Below, one piece after another: positions 1 to 6,458 of a stretch of 9,237 nucleotides of DNA (the first letter of the stretch is position 1; every line of letters begins with the position of its first letter). The notes beneath the pieces were generated by a model, which did no database searches, had not been told where the DNA came from, and saw only the letters and a program-made list of their open reading frames with translations. Source of the DNA: Gemmataceae bacterium (GTDB lineage: Bacteria > Planctomycetota > Planctomycetia > Gemmatales > Gemmataceae); contig JANWVS010000045.1 of the NCBI GenBank assembly GCA_025056835.1, positions 1-9,237 on the forward strand, read 5' to 3'. The position numbers and the translations under genes were made by a program.

Positions 1-1
1 C

Positions 2-661
2 TACCGCTTGGGGGAACCGATCAAGGTCACGGTCCGTTTTCCCGACAACTCGCCGATCGCAGGCGTTACCGATGCCAAAGCAGGCAGCAAAACCGACGTC
101 AAAGTCGTGGTCGAATATCGACCGCCGACCAAGCATGACGTGCCAACCGAACCAGAGGTGTCGACCATTCAATTGTCGAAGCTCGAAGGGAGCTGGGGCA
201 CCTTCGAATACACCTTGAACCGCACGCGGGAAGGCAAGTATCGTTTTCGCCTTTTCAGCCCCGACGTGAGCAAATTGCAGCCCGACGGTGAGAAGCCGAG
301 TGCCGAGGCGACCGTGGAACTACCGCCGGGAGAACTCGACCAATTGCGCATGAACTATCAGGAACTGGAGGCCGCGGCGGCGCAGACCCAGGGGCGATTC
401 TATACCATCGTCAATGCCAACGAACTGCTGGACGATCTGCAAAGCGCCGGGCGTTGGTCGGTCAGCGCAGCTGCCGCTTTGCCGGCCGGCGGCGGCGAGG
501 CCGAGGCGCCTGCCTTCGTCGGCGGCCACGGCGAACTGCGCCCCTCGCTCGGCTCTCCGTTGCCGGCCATCAAGCTGTGGAACCAATGGTGGGTCTTTGC
601 GATCATCATGTTCCTGCTGACGAGCGAGTGGGTCTTGCGCAAACGTAAATCCATGTTGTAG
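2..661 (+). CDS. Membrane-anchored protein, C-terminal fragment (VWA/glutamine-amidotransferase-like family of planctomycetes)
   Basis: The reading frame is open from the left edge (first full codon at base 2), so this is the C-terminal 219 residues of a longer protein; the TTG at 8 is in frame but is probably not the start. The visible part begins in a beta-rich segment (EPIKVTVRFPDN, later FEYTLNRTREGKYRFRLFSPD) that looks like an immunoglobulin-like sandwich. A helical stretch follows (ELDQLRMNYQELEAAAAQTQG, then RFYTIVNANELLDDL). About 20 residues from the end is one transmembrane helix starting at WWVFAIIMFLLTSEWV, capped by basic RKRKSML. This layout, with a single C-terminal anchor and short basic tail, matches large planctomycete surface proteins carrying VWA or class I glutamine-amidotransferase-like domains, in which the bulk is periplasmic. 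Those defining domains lie outside the window, so the family name is inference. NAD kinase starts 18 bp downstream, suggesting one transcript. Confidence 0.7.
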   Translation, partial: YRLGEPIKVTVRFPDNSPIAGVTDAKAGSKTDVKVVVEYRPPTKHDVPTEPEVSTIQLSKLEGSWGTFEYTLNRTREGKYRFRLFSPDVSKLQPDGEKPSAEATVELPPGELDQLRMNYQELEAAAAQTQGRFYTIVNANELLDDLQSAGRWSVSAAAALPAGGGEAEAPAFVGGHGELRPSLGSPLPAIKLWNQWWVFAIIMFLLTSEWVLRKRKSML

Positions 662-670
662 GCCGGCAGC

Positions 671-674
671 GAGG
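671..674 (+). promoter_or_regulatory. Shine-Dalgarno deciding the NAD kinase start
   Basis: GAGG at 671-674 lies 5 nt before the ATG at 680 but only 2 nt before the in-frame GTG at 677. The spacing favours ATG 680 as the start. Confidence 0.45.
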
Positions 675-679
675 CCGTG

Positions 680-1561
680 ATGAAAATCTTGATTCTCGGC
701 AACGCCCAGCGGGCAGGGGTCCAAGAAACCGTCGATCGTCTGTTGCCGTGGTTGCGCGCGCAGGCGACCATCCTGGCCGTCGACCTGCGGCAAGAACTGG
801 ACTTAGCCGCTGGGCCGGGCGCGGAGATCGCCTTGGTTTTCGGCGGCGATGGGGCCATCTTGCGGGCGGCGCGGCAAATGGCCTATCGCCAAGTGCCGGT
901 CTTGGGCGTGAACTTGGGACGGCTTGGCTTCCTGGCCGACATTCGGCCCGAGGAGGTGCCGGCCGCTTTCGCCGAGGTGCTCCGCGGGAACTTCCGCGTG
1001 ACGCGCCACATCATGTTTGAATGCGTCGTCGAGGAGGACGACCGCGCGAAGGAGGCCGCGCCGGCCCAGCGCCCCGTGCTCGGCGGACGAACCTTTTTGG
1101 GACTCAACGAAGTTGTCATTCATACGGTCCCTCCTTTTCATGCCGTCGATCTCGAGTTGGAAGTTAACGGCGCGGCGGTCGCGCGTTTTAGCGGCGACGG
1201 CTTGATCATCAGCACGCCGATCGGCTCGACCGCGCATAATCTTTCGGCCGGCGGACCGATTTTGGCCCAGGAACTATCGGCATTTGTCATCACGCCGATT
1301 TGTGCTCACACGTTGACGTATCGGCCGCTGGTCGAATCGGCGGAGAAAACGCACATCGTGCGCATCGGGGAACGGCAGGAGCAGGCCCTGGTGATTGTCG
1401 ATGGGCAGGAAACGGTGCCCTTGGTGGCGGGCCAAAAGGCCGTAGTCCGCAAGGCGCCGGTCACTTTTGGCTTGGTGAAAGTTCCGGGCCGCAGTTACTA
1501 TCAAACGCTGCGCGACAAGCTGCGGTGGGGAATGCAGCCCGGAGGCCGGGGCGAACCGTGA
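680..1561 (+). CDS. nadK: NAD kinase
   Basis: Predicted cytoplasmic NAD(H) kinase (EC 2.7.1.23), which phosphorylates the 2'-hydroxyl of NAD to make NADP. The 293 residues are the usual bacterial length. Hallmarks in order: GGDGA at 55-59 (family consensus GGDGT; Asp57 is the expected catalytic base); NLGRLGFLAD at 78-87; the Asn-Glu pair at 143-144 (LNEVVIH) of the NAD pocket; SGDGLIISTPIGSTAHNLSAGGP around 171-192, the ATP/NAD-binding core; then ITPICAHTLTYRPLV, the usual C-terminal beta-sandwich motif. Two consensus positions differ: Ala for Thr in GGDGT, and Ile/His in STPIGSTAHN where STPTGSTAY is common. All core residues are otherwise present, so the enzyme should be active. An alternative GTG start at 677 adds one residue. 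It sits in a tight plus-strand run with the upstream membrane protein and downstream acylphosphatase. Confidence 0.93.
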   Translation: MKILILGNAQRAGVQETVDRLLPWLRAQATILAVDLRQELDLAAGPGAEIALVFGGDGAILRAARQMAYRQVPVLGVNLGRLGFLADIRPEEVPAAFAEVLRGNFRVTRHIMFECVVEEDDRAKEAAPAQRPVLGGRTFLGLNEVVIHTVPPFHAVDLELEVNGAAVARFSGDGLIISTPIGSTAHNLSAGGPILAQELSAFVITPICAHTLTYRPLVESAEKTHIVRIGERQEQALVIVDGQETVPLVAGQKAVVRKAPVTFGLVKVPGRSYYQTLRDKLRWGMQPGGRGEP

Positions 1562-1585
1562 AACGGCCGACGGCGTAGCAATGCC

Positions 1586-1591
1586 GTGGAG
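1586..1591 (+). promoter_or_regulatory. Shine-Dalgarno for acylphosphatase
   Basis: GTGGAG at 1586-1591, 5 nt before the ATG at 1597, supports that start. Confidence 0.55.
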
Positions 1592-1596
1592 ATGTT

Positions 1597-1866
1597 ATGC
1601 GAGTAGGCAAGCGGGTCCTGTACAGCGGCCACGTGCAGGGCGTGGGCTTCCGCTTTACGACGCGCGAACTGGCGCAACGATTTGCCGTGGGGGGATGGGT
1701 GCGCAACTTGCCTGACGGCCAAGTCGAGTTGGTGGTCGAAGGCGAAGCGGCGGAGGTGAACGAGTTCCTCGAAAGCCTCGGCCGAACGATGGCCGGCTAC
1801 ATCCAATCCCGGCGCGAAGTCGATGAACCGCCGAGCGGCCAGACGACTTTTGAAATCCGCAGGTAA
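1597..1866 (+). CDS. acyP: Acylphosphatase
   Basis: Small cytoplasmic hydrolase (EC 3.6.1.7) that cleaves carboxyl-phosphate bonds in substrates such as acetyl phosphate, carbamoyl phosphate and 1,3-bisphosphoglycerate. The 89 residues are the standard full length of the ferredoxin-like fold. Signature 1, GHVQGVGFRFTTRELA, spans 11-26 and holds the phosphate-binding loop with catalytic Arg19. Signature 2, GWVRNLPDGQVELVVEG, spans 33-49 and holds catalytic Asn37, which positions the water. The C-terminus TTFEIRR matches the closing strand of the family. It starts 35 bp after the NAD kinase stop and ends 12 bp before the permease start, so co-transcription is likely. The function is clear; the physiological substrate cannot be read from the sequence. 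Confidence 0.95.
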   Translation: MRVGKRVLYSGHVQGVGFRFTTRELAQRFAVGGWVRNLPDGQVELVVEGEAAEVNEFLESLGRTMAGYIQSRREVDEPPSGQTTFEIRR

Positions 1867-1867
1867 C

Positions 1868-1873
1868 GAGGGA
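1868..1873 (+). promoter_or_regulatory. Shine-Dalgarno for the ABC-2 permease
   Basis: GAGGGA at 1868-1873 begins just after the acylphosphatase stop codon and lies 5 nt before the ATG at 1879. It fixes the start of the permease. Confidence 0.6.
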
Positions 1874-1878
1874 CCGAC

Positions 1879-3093
1879 ATGGCCCAACTGTTTGTGTCGT
1901 CGTTCTTGGTGAGTGCGCTACTCATCGCCGTTCAAGAGCTGGCGATGTTGCCGTGGTTGCTGGCCTTGGGAACGCGGACGCGCCAACGGCTGGGTACGGT
2001 GGGGCTGTGGCTCCAAGGGACCGCCATTGCCGTCATCGGCGGTGCCGTCGCTGCGGCGTACATGGTCAGCGACCCCAACAACGCCGATACGATGCGTTAT
2101 TGGGGGCGGTTCTACCTTTCGATCCTCCACGCGCAGTTGAGCGTTGACTTTTTCATTGCGGTGCTGGCTGTGCTGCTGGGCGTCTGGCCGAAAGGAGCGG
2201 CGGTGGCCCTGGCAGCCTTTCGCGAGGGCTTGCGGCAGCCGATGTTCTGGCTGCTGACTGGGGCGGCCGTTTTCATGATGGCAATCTCGCCGTTCATACC
2301 TTATTTCACCTTCGGTGAAGATTTCAAAATGGTGAAGGAATTGTGTTATGCCTTCACGATGCTGTTCCCGGCGTTGTTCGGGATCGTCGTCGCGAGCATG
2401 TCGGTCCATGACGAGATCGAAGGCCGCACGGCCGTGACGGTCATGAGCAAACCGATCTCGCGTCGGCAATTTTTGCTGGGTAAATTTGTCGGCGTCACCT
2501 TGGCTGCCTTGGCCATGACCGTGTTGTTGGGCTGGGTGCTCGTCTGGATTGTGTTGTTTAAGCAGACCTGGGACCCGAGCATGTACGGCGACCCGATTCC
2601 GGAGCCAGAATGGGTGGGGCTAGCAGCCAACGCCACCTTCAGCCAAGTCAATCTCAACGGCCTCGCTCAAGGAATTTATTTCTGGATCAACGACGCCGGC
2701 GAGGCCTTGCCCGGGCTGGCCATCGGTTTTTGCCAAGTCATGGTCCTGGTGGCCGCCGCGGTTGCCATGGCCACGCGCGTGCCGATGGTGGTCAACGTCG
2801 TCGGCTGCTTGGCGATTTACCTCTTGGGGCATCTGACGGGGATCATGACCGAATCCGGCTCGGGCGGACAAGGACTCATTGATCGGACCATTCAATTCGT
2901 GGCCCAACTGCTCGATACGATTTTTCCTGGTCTCGACTTGTTCGACGTCGGCAACGCCATCGTTCGCGATGTACCGTTGCCGTACCACCAATTCGCCGCT
3001 TATGCCCTCAATGTGTCGCTTTACGGGATCACGTACACGGCCATCGCCTTGCTGGTAGGTCTCATCTTGTTCGAGGACCGCGACTTGGCCTGA
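1879..3093 (+). CDS. ABC-2 type transporter permease subunit
   Basis: Inner-membrane protein of 404 residues with about nine hydrophobic helices (roughly 8-28, 44-63, 83-103, 121-141, 155-176, 205-227, 279-298, 301-323, 378-398). Between helices five and six is a cytoplasmic segment, HDEIEGRTAVTVMSKPISRR then QFLLGKFVG at 177-205. This is the conserved coupling region of ABC-2/NosY-like permeases (consensus E.E.GT....SKP.SR..FLLGK). The C-terminus LILFEDRDLA is also typical of the group. Such permeases normally pair with a separate ATPase, and the cargo is unknown. No ATPase is encoded in this window, so it may lie elsewhere or upstream of the window. The gene closes the plus-strand run that begins before base 1 and is convergent with the minus-strand permease. 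The family call is firm; the substrate is not assignable. Confidence 0.85.
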   Translation: MAQLFVSSFLVSALLIAVQELAMLPWLLALGTRTRQRLGTVGLWLQGTAIAVIGGAVAAAYMVSDPNNADTMRYWGRFYLSILHAQLSVDFFIAVLAVLLGVWPKGAAVALAAFREGLRQPMFWLLTGAAVFMMAISPFIPYFTFGEDFKMVKELCYAFTMLFPALFGIVVASMSVHDEIEGRTAVTVMSKPISRRQFLLGKFVGVTLAALAMTVLLGWVLVWIVLFKQTWDPSMYGDPIPEPEWVGLAANATFSQVNLNGLAQGIYFWINDAGEALPGLAIGFCQVMVLVAAAVAMATRVPMVVNVVGCLAIYLLGHLTGIMTESGSGGQGLIDRTIQFVAQLLDTIFPGLDLFDVGNAIVRDVPLPYHQFAAYALNVSLYGITYTAIALLVGLILFEDRDLA

Positions 3094-3128
3094 GCGTGGC
3101 AGTCCTTCGGCGTCAACTGCTCGCGCTC
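3092..3128. terminator. Imperfect inverted repeat between convergent genes, possible bidirectional terminator
   Basis: GAGCG (3092-3096) and GCAGT (3099-3103) pair with ACTGC (3116-3120) and CGCTC (3124-3128). This gives two 5-bp stems separated by a small TG/TCG internal loop, with a 12-nt apical loop. It overlaps both stop codons of the tail-to-tail permease genes. There is no T tract on either side, so intrinsic termination is uncertain. Confidence 0.3.
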
Positions 3129-3916
3129 CGATACCTCCGCAGCGCGGCCCGGAAAACGCGTCGGGCCAGAAACATCACCGCCACCGACGCTGCCAAGGCA
3201 TAGCCGACCAGCGCAGGCTGCTCCAATGGTTTGACCATGACCCGGGCCGGCACATTCGTAACCAGCATGATCGGCACGACAAAGGAAAACAGCCAAGCGA
3301 AGGGCGATGCCCACGGCCCGTCGAAAATCTCTCGCGGATAGCGCATGAGGGCCGTGAACAACCACCACAACTCCAGCAGACTCTGATTGCGCATGAACCA
3401 GACCGATAGCGACGTCAGCATCAACAAAAAGCCATAGGCCAACCCGACGCCGGACACCAACAGCCCGATAAAGGCGACCACGCGCCCAGGAGCGATCGGC
3501 TGTTCCACGCCGCTCAGCCCGTAGCACATCACGCCAACTCCCATAGCGACGTTCGGCAGGCACGACCAATCGAACGTGCGCAGGGACACGAGAAACTGTT
3601 CATCGATGGGCCGCAGCAGATAAAAGTCCAGGTCGCCTGTGCGCACGAGATCGGCGAATTGATTGCAGTTCTCAAGAAACAGCGATTCGATCATCCCCTG
3701 GAAGGTGAAGTAACATCCGACGAAAAAAAGATACTCGGGGTGGGTCCAGTCCTTGACCGTTGCGGTTCGCTGGAACAGCAGGTTGTAGAAGAGCAACAAG
3801 ATTGAGAGCCAGAGCACCTCGACAAAGATCTTCACGAGAAAATTCGCCCGAAAAGCCATTTCGCGTTGGAGGCTGAAACGAGCCAGGGCAAACCAGAGCC
3901 GAAAATAGCGGGCCAT
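3113..3916 (-). CDS. ABC-2 family permease, DUF990/ABC2_membrane_6 type
   Basis: Inner-membrane protein of 267 residues, the usual length for this family. Six hydrophobic segments lie near 28-48, 62-82, 120-135, 145-174, 204-222 and 236-255. The diagnostic GDLDFYLLRPID lies at 94-105, after the second helix. A second family motif, MRYPREIFDG at 191-200, is followed by PFAWLFSFVVPIMLVTNVPA before the last helix. Family members usually act as a pair of related permeases with one ATPase; neither partner is in this window. The start chosen is ATG 3916 (MARYFRLWFALARF). The frame extends upstream to a TTG at 3985, but the added residues (RRAGGGAESLHS...) are encoded across a poly-C tract and are unlike the family. 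No good SD precedes ATG 3916: GGAGGG is 21 nt upstream, too far. The substrate is unknown. Confidence 0.85.
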   Translation of the reverse strand: MARYFRLWFALARFSLQREMAFRANFLVKIFVEVLWLSILLLFYNLLFQRTATVKDWTHPEYLFFVGCYFTFQGMIESLFLENCNQFADLVRTGDLDFYLLRPIDEQFLVSLRTFDWSCLPNVAMGVGVMCYGLSGVEQPIAPGRVVAFIGLLVSGVGLAYGFLLMLTSLSVWFMRNQSLLELWWLFTALMRYPREIFDGPWASPFAWLFSFVVPIMLVTNVPARVMVKPLEQPALVGYALAASVAVMFLARRVFRAALRRYRSASS

Positions 3917-4097
3917 GAGGAGTACGACGTTTGCTTTCCCTCCGATGGAATGGAGTGACTCCGCCCCCCCCCCCGCGCGTCGCAAGGACCCAGCGACGAC
4001 GCCAGGGGAATCGAATCAAGTGCAACGTTTGCAGTGGATTTAGGGAAAATTCCGTTGGCCGACGAGCCGCTCGCCGACGCAGACCGCATCCATCGTC
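3917..4097. other. Intergenic region upstream of the DUF990 permease
   Basis: These 181 bp separate the small minus-strand gene from the minus-strand permease. Apart from the 11-C tract, I see no clear promoter, terminator hairpin or RNA gene. The 51-bp gap between the tract and the usual -35/-10 distance would place a permease promoter near or just downstream of the tract, but no convincing hexamers stand out. Confidence 0.4.
3964..3974. repeat. Homopolymer tract of 11 C
   Basis: Eleven consecutive C on the plus strand (G on the coding strand of the minus permease), 48 bp upstream of its ATG and flanked by GC-rich sequence. It lies where a promoter or leader would be expected. Such tracts are prone to slippage, both in the cell and in sequencing. 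Confidence 0.85.
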
Positions 4098-4346
4098 TTA
4101 TTCGACGCGATAATTGGGAAGGACGGTGATTCCCTCAAAATAGGAGGAACCTTTGCGTTGATGGTACGTGAAGCCGTGGGCTTCGATCATTTCCAGAAAT
4201 GAGAACTGATCGTGAATGCCCGCGCCGACATTCAGGCACCAGTTCACATAAGTCAAGTACAGTTCAAGCGCGGGGTAGCGTGCATTGGCCGCAACCAAGC
4301 AACAACGCTTGACAAATTTACTCAGGGGCTTGGTTGTCTTTTTCAT
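4098..4346 (-). CDS. Small protein resembling the C-terminal winged-helix domain of D5/P4-type primases
   Basis: A protein of 82 residues with ATG start and a strong SD, so probably a real gene. After a basic N-terminus (MKKTTKPLSKFVKR) come CCLVAANARYPALELYLTYV, then NWCLNVGAGIHDQFSFLEMI, EAHGFTYHQRKGSSYFEGIT and VLPNYRVE. The order of features is F...CC, a PA.ELY..Y..WC helix, a G-containing turn, F..M...HGF, then a basic hairpin ending in Y..GI. This follows the pattern at the C-terminus of phage and plasmid D5/P4-type helicase-primases, which folds as a DNA-binding winged helix. The resemblance is by eye from remembered motifs. The protein has no helicase or primase domain, so it is a stand-alone domain or a remnant. 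Hand-counted GC over 4141-4320 is about 50%, against roughly 60% in neighbours, which hints at acquired DNA. A DNA-binding role is inference. Confidence 0.7.
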   Translation of the reverse strand: MKKTTKPLSKFVKRCCLVAANARYPALELYLTYVNWCLNVGAGIHDQFSFLEMIEAHGFTYHQRKGSSYFEGITVLPNYRVE

Positions 4347-4622
4347 AGGCTTTGCCTCTCCTTCCTTTTTAGGTCAACCATGAAATGAAATCCAACATTT
4401 TTCTGTCGCAACGCATGATTTTCGCAAAGCTCCGGTACGAACGTGCCAGTCAGAGCGAGTTTTCCGGTCGGCCGGGGCAGGCAAAAAGGGAGAAATGCCG
4501 CCGGCTTGCCCTCACGAGGTAAACCGCTATCGTAACTCGGCTTCACACTAGATTGCCGGTCCGCGGCGGCACAACCCGGCGATCGGTCTGCCCGGTCGCC
4601 CAAACTTTTTGGTAAACGCGAG
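4347..4622. other. Divergent intergenic region
   Basis: These 276 bp lie between the minus-strand small gene and the plus-strand peptidase and must hold both promoters if each is transcribed separately. The half next to the small gene (about 4365-4440) is AT-richer; the half next to the peptidase is GC-rich. I see no convincing -35/-10 pair, operator or structured RNA. A minus-strand frame crosses it with a TTG start at 4603 and overlaps the small gene's ATG by four bases, but its residues look non-coding. Confidence 0.4.
4355..4363 (-). promoter_or_regulatory. Shine-Dalgarno for the small winged-helix-like gene
   Basis: On the minus strand AAGGAGAGG (plus-strand complement 4355-4363) lies 8 nt before the ATG at 4346. 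It is one of the strongest ribosome binding sites in the window and the main evidence that this short gene is translated. Confidence 0.65.
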
Positions 4623-6434
4623 ATGACGACCGTTGCTTCGACCCCCAGCGCCGCTGGAGTTACCTGGGACCTGACCGACCTCTACGCCAAGCTCGACGAC
4701 CCGGCCCTCGCGGCCGATTTGCAAACAGCTCAGGCACGGGCGAAGGCCTTTGAACAAACTTATCGCGGCAAAATCGCCTCTCTGACCCGCGCCGACGCCG
4801 ATCTGCTGGCCGCCGCTGTCCGCGAATTCGAAAGCATCAACGAACAAATGGACCGGCCGCTGGCCTTTGCCTCCTTAGTCCACGCTGCCCAGACCGACGT
4901 ACCCAAACACGGCGCCTTGTTGGCCCACACCCGTGAACAACGGACGGCAATTAACAAGCACCTGATTTTCTTCGAATTGGAATGGTTGCAGCTAGACGAC
5001 CGTGTTGCCGACGATCTCGCGGCTGATCCGAAACTGGCACGTTACCGGCATTGGTTGCAACACAAACGCGCCTGGAAACCTCACTACCTCAGCGAACCGG
5101 AAGAAAAAATTCTCGATGAGAAAGCGATCACCGGCAAAGCGGCCTTTACGCGCCTGTTTGAGGAGATAACGGCCGGACTGCGCCTGAGCCTCGCCGGGCC
5201 AGAAGGGACGAGTCACCTGAGCCTCCAGGAAGCCCTTGCCAAACTTTACGACCCCGACCGCGACCTCCGCCGGCGCGCCGCCGACGCGATTTCCCAGGAG
5301 CTTAAGAAGCATTCCCACGTGTTGACCTTTATTTTCAACACCATCGTACTCGATCATCAATCGGACTCGAACCTTCGTGGTTTTGCCCATCCGATGGCAT
5401 CGCGCAACCTGGCCAACGAAGTCAGCGACACGGTCGTCGAGGCCCTCCTCGGCGCGACCGAAAAGCACTTCGGCCTGGTTCAACGCTATTACCGCCTCAA
5501 GGCGAAATTGCTCGGCCTCGACCGCCTCTACGATTACGATCGCTATGCACCGCTCTTCGCCGAGATGCCGCCGTGTGATTGGCCGACGGCGCGGCGCGTC
5601 GTGCAAGAAAGCTACGACGCCTTCAGCCCCGAAGCCGGCGCGGTCGTGCGCCGCTTTTTCGAGCAATCGTGGATCGATGCCGCATTGCGTCCCGGCAAGC
5701 GCGGCGGGGCTTTTTCGAGCAGCACAGTGCCGAGCGTCCATCCGTATATTCTCTTGAATTTCACGGACCGGCTTCGCGACGTCATGACCCTGGCACATGA
5801 GTTAGGCCACGGACTGCACCAATACCTCGCGCGCGGCCGAGGTTACTTACAGTGCGACACACCGCTGACCACTGCGGAAATGGCCAGCGTCTTTGGCGAA
5901 ATGTTGACGTTCCGGCGGTTGTTGGCGTTGTCTCCGCAGCCGCGTGCGCGGCTGGCGCTGCTGTGTAGTAAAATCGAGGATGCCTTTGCTACGGTGTTTC
6001 GCCAGGTCGTGCTGACCCGCTTTGAACAACGGCTGCACGATGCCCGCGCGCGCCAAGGCGAATTGAGTGCGGAGACGATCAACCATTTATGGCAGACCGC
6101 CAACCAAGCGATGTTCGGCGACAGCGTCACGCTGACCGAAGGCTACGCCTGGTGGTGGCAATACATCGGCCATTTCATCCGCGCGCCGTTTTATTGCTAT
6201 GCGTATGCCTTTGGCGAGTTGTTGGTGCTGGCGTTGTTTCAAAAGTATCAGCACGAAGGCGCGGCCTTTGTCCCGCGGTATCTCGAACTGCTCGCGGCCG
6301 GCGGCTCCGATGCGCCCCATCGGCTGCTGGCCCGCATCGGCGTGGATGTGAACGACCCCGGCTTTTGGGAGTTGGGACTAGCACTGCTCGGCGAAATGGT
6401 CGGTGACGCAGAGGCCTTGGCGGCAACCATTTGA
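4623..6434 (+). CDS. M3-family oligoendopeptidase (PepF-like)
   Basis: Cytoplasmic zinc metallopeptidase of 603 residues, close to the pepF/M3-family length of about 600, which degrades short peptides from protein turnover or uptake. The N-terminus WDLTDLYAKLDDP is the typical family opening and supports the ATG at 4623; upstream spacing offers only a weak GCGAG as SD. A helical N-terminal half (about 20-210) precedes the Peptidase_M3 catalytic domain. The zinc site is HELGH at 392-396 (His392, Glu393 as base, His396), with Glu419 in TTAEMASVFGEML as the third ligand. Near the C-terminus, GYAWWWQYIGHFIRAPFYCY at 507-526 and AYAFGELLVLALF match the conserved substrate-channel segment with its tyrosines. 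No signal peptide is visible. The next gene begins 24 bp downstream, so they may be co-transcribed although their functions look unrelated. Substrate preference within M3 cannot be read from the sequence. Confidence 0.92.
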   Translation: MTTVASTPSAAGVTWDLTDLYAKLDDPALAADLQTAQARAKAFEQTYRGKIASLTRADADLLAAAVREFESINEQMDRPLAFASLVHAAQTDVPKHGALLAHTREQRTAINKHLIFFELEWLQLDDRVADDLAADPKLARYRHWLQHKRAWKPHYLSEPEEKILDEKAITGKAAFTRLFEEITAGLRLSLAGPEGTSHLSLQEALAKLYDPDRDLRRRAADAISQELKKHSHVLTFIFNTIVLDHQSDSNLRGFAHPMASRNLANEVSDTVVEALLGATEKHFGLVQRYYRLKAKLLGLDRLYDYDRYAPLFAEMPPCDWPTARRVVQESYDAFSPEAGAVVRRFFEQSWIDAALRPGKRGGAFSSSTVPSVHPYILLNFTDRLRDVMTLAHELGHGLHQYLARGRGYLQCDTPLTTAEMASVFGEMLTFRRLLALSPQPRARLALLCSKIEDAFATVFRQVVLTRFEQRLHDARARQGELSAETINHLWQTANQAMFGDSVTLTEGYAWWWQYIGHFIRAPFYCYAYAFGELLVLALFQKYQHEGAAFVPRYLELLAAGGSDAPHRLLARIGVDVNDPGFWELGLALLGEMVGDAEALAATI

Positions 6435-6446
6435 ACTTCGCTCGGT

Positions 6447-6452
6447 AGGAGA
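6447..6452 (+). promoter_or_regulatory. Shine-Dalgarno for the PQQ-propeller gene
   Basis: AGGAGA at 6447-6452 lies 6 nt before the ATG at 6459, in the 24-bp gap after the peptidase stop codon. Confidence 0.65.
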
Positions 6453-6458
6453 AAGAGA

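Noticed and set aside
320..858. Minus-strand frames opposite the first gene and NAD kinase
   Set aside because: Low-complexity Arg/Ala/Pro translations overlapping two well-supported plus-strand genes.
3917..3985. N-terminal extension of the DUF990 permease to a TTG at 3985
   Set aside because: The added residues are encoded through the poly-C region and do not resemble the family, whose members start near MARYFRLW.
4292..4336. 9-bp inverted repeat CAACCAAGC ... GCTTGGTTG with a 27-nt loop
   Set aside because: It lies inside the coding region of the small gene near its start. With such a long loop and short stem it is plausible by chance and lacks other signs of a regulator.
4343..4603. Minus-strand 86-codon frame overlapping the small gene's start by four bases (ATGA)
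   Set aside because: It starts with TTG, has no SD, is rich in Pro/Arg/Ser with no recognisable fold or family, and fills what looks like a divergent promoter region. The downstream gene has its own strong SD and needs no translational coupling.
4992..5798. Long minus-strand open frame (268 codons) opposite the M3 peptidase
   Set aside because: It is a shadow of the peptidase gene in GC-rich DNA; the plus frame has the clear HELGH zinc site and family motifs.
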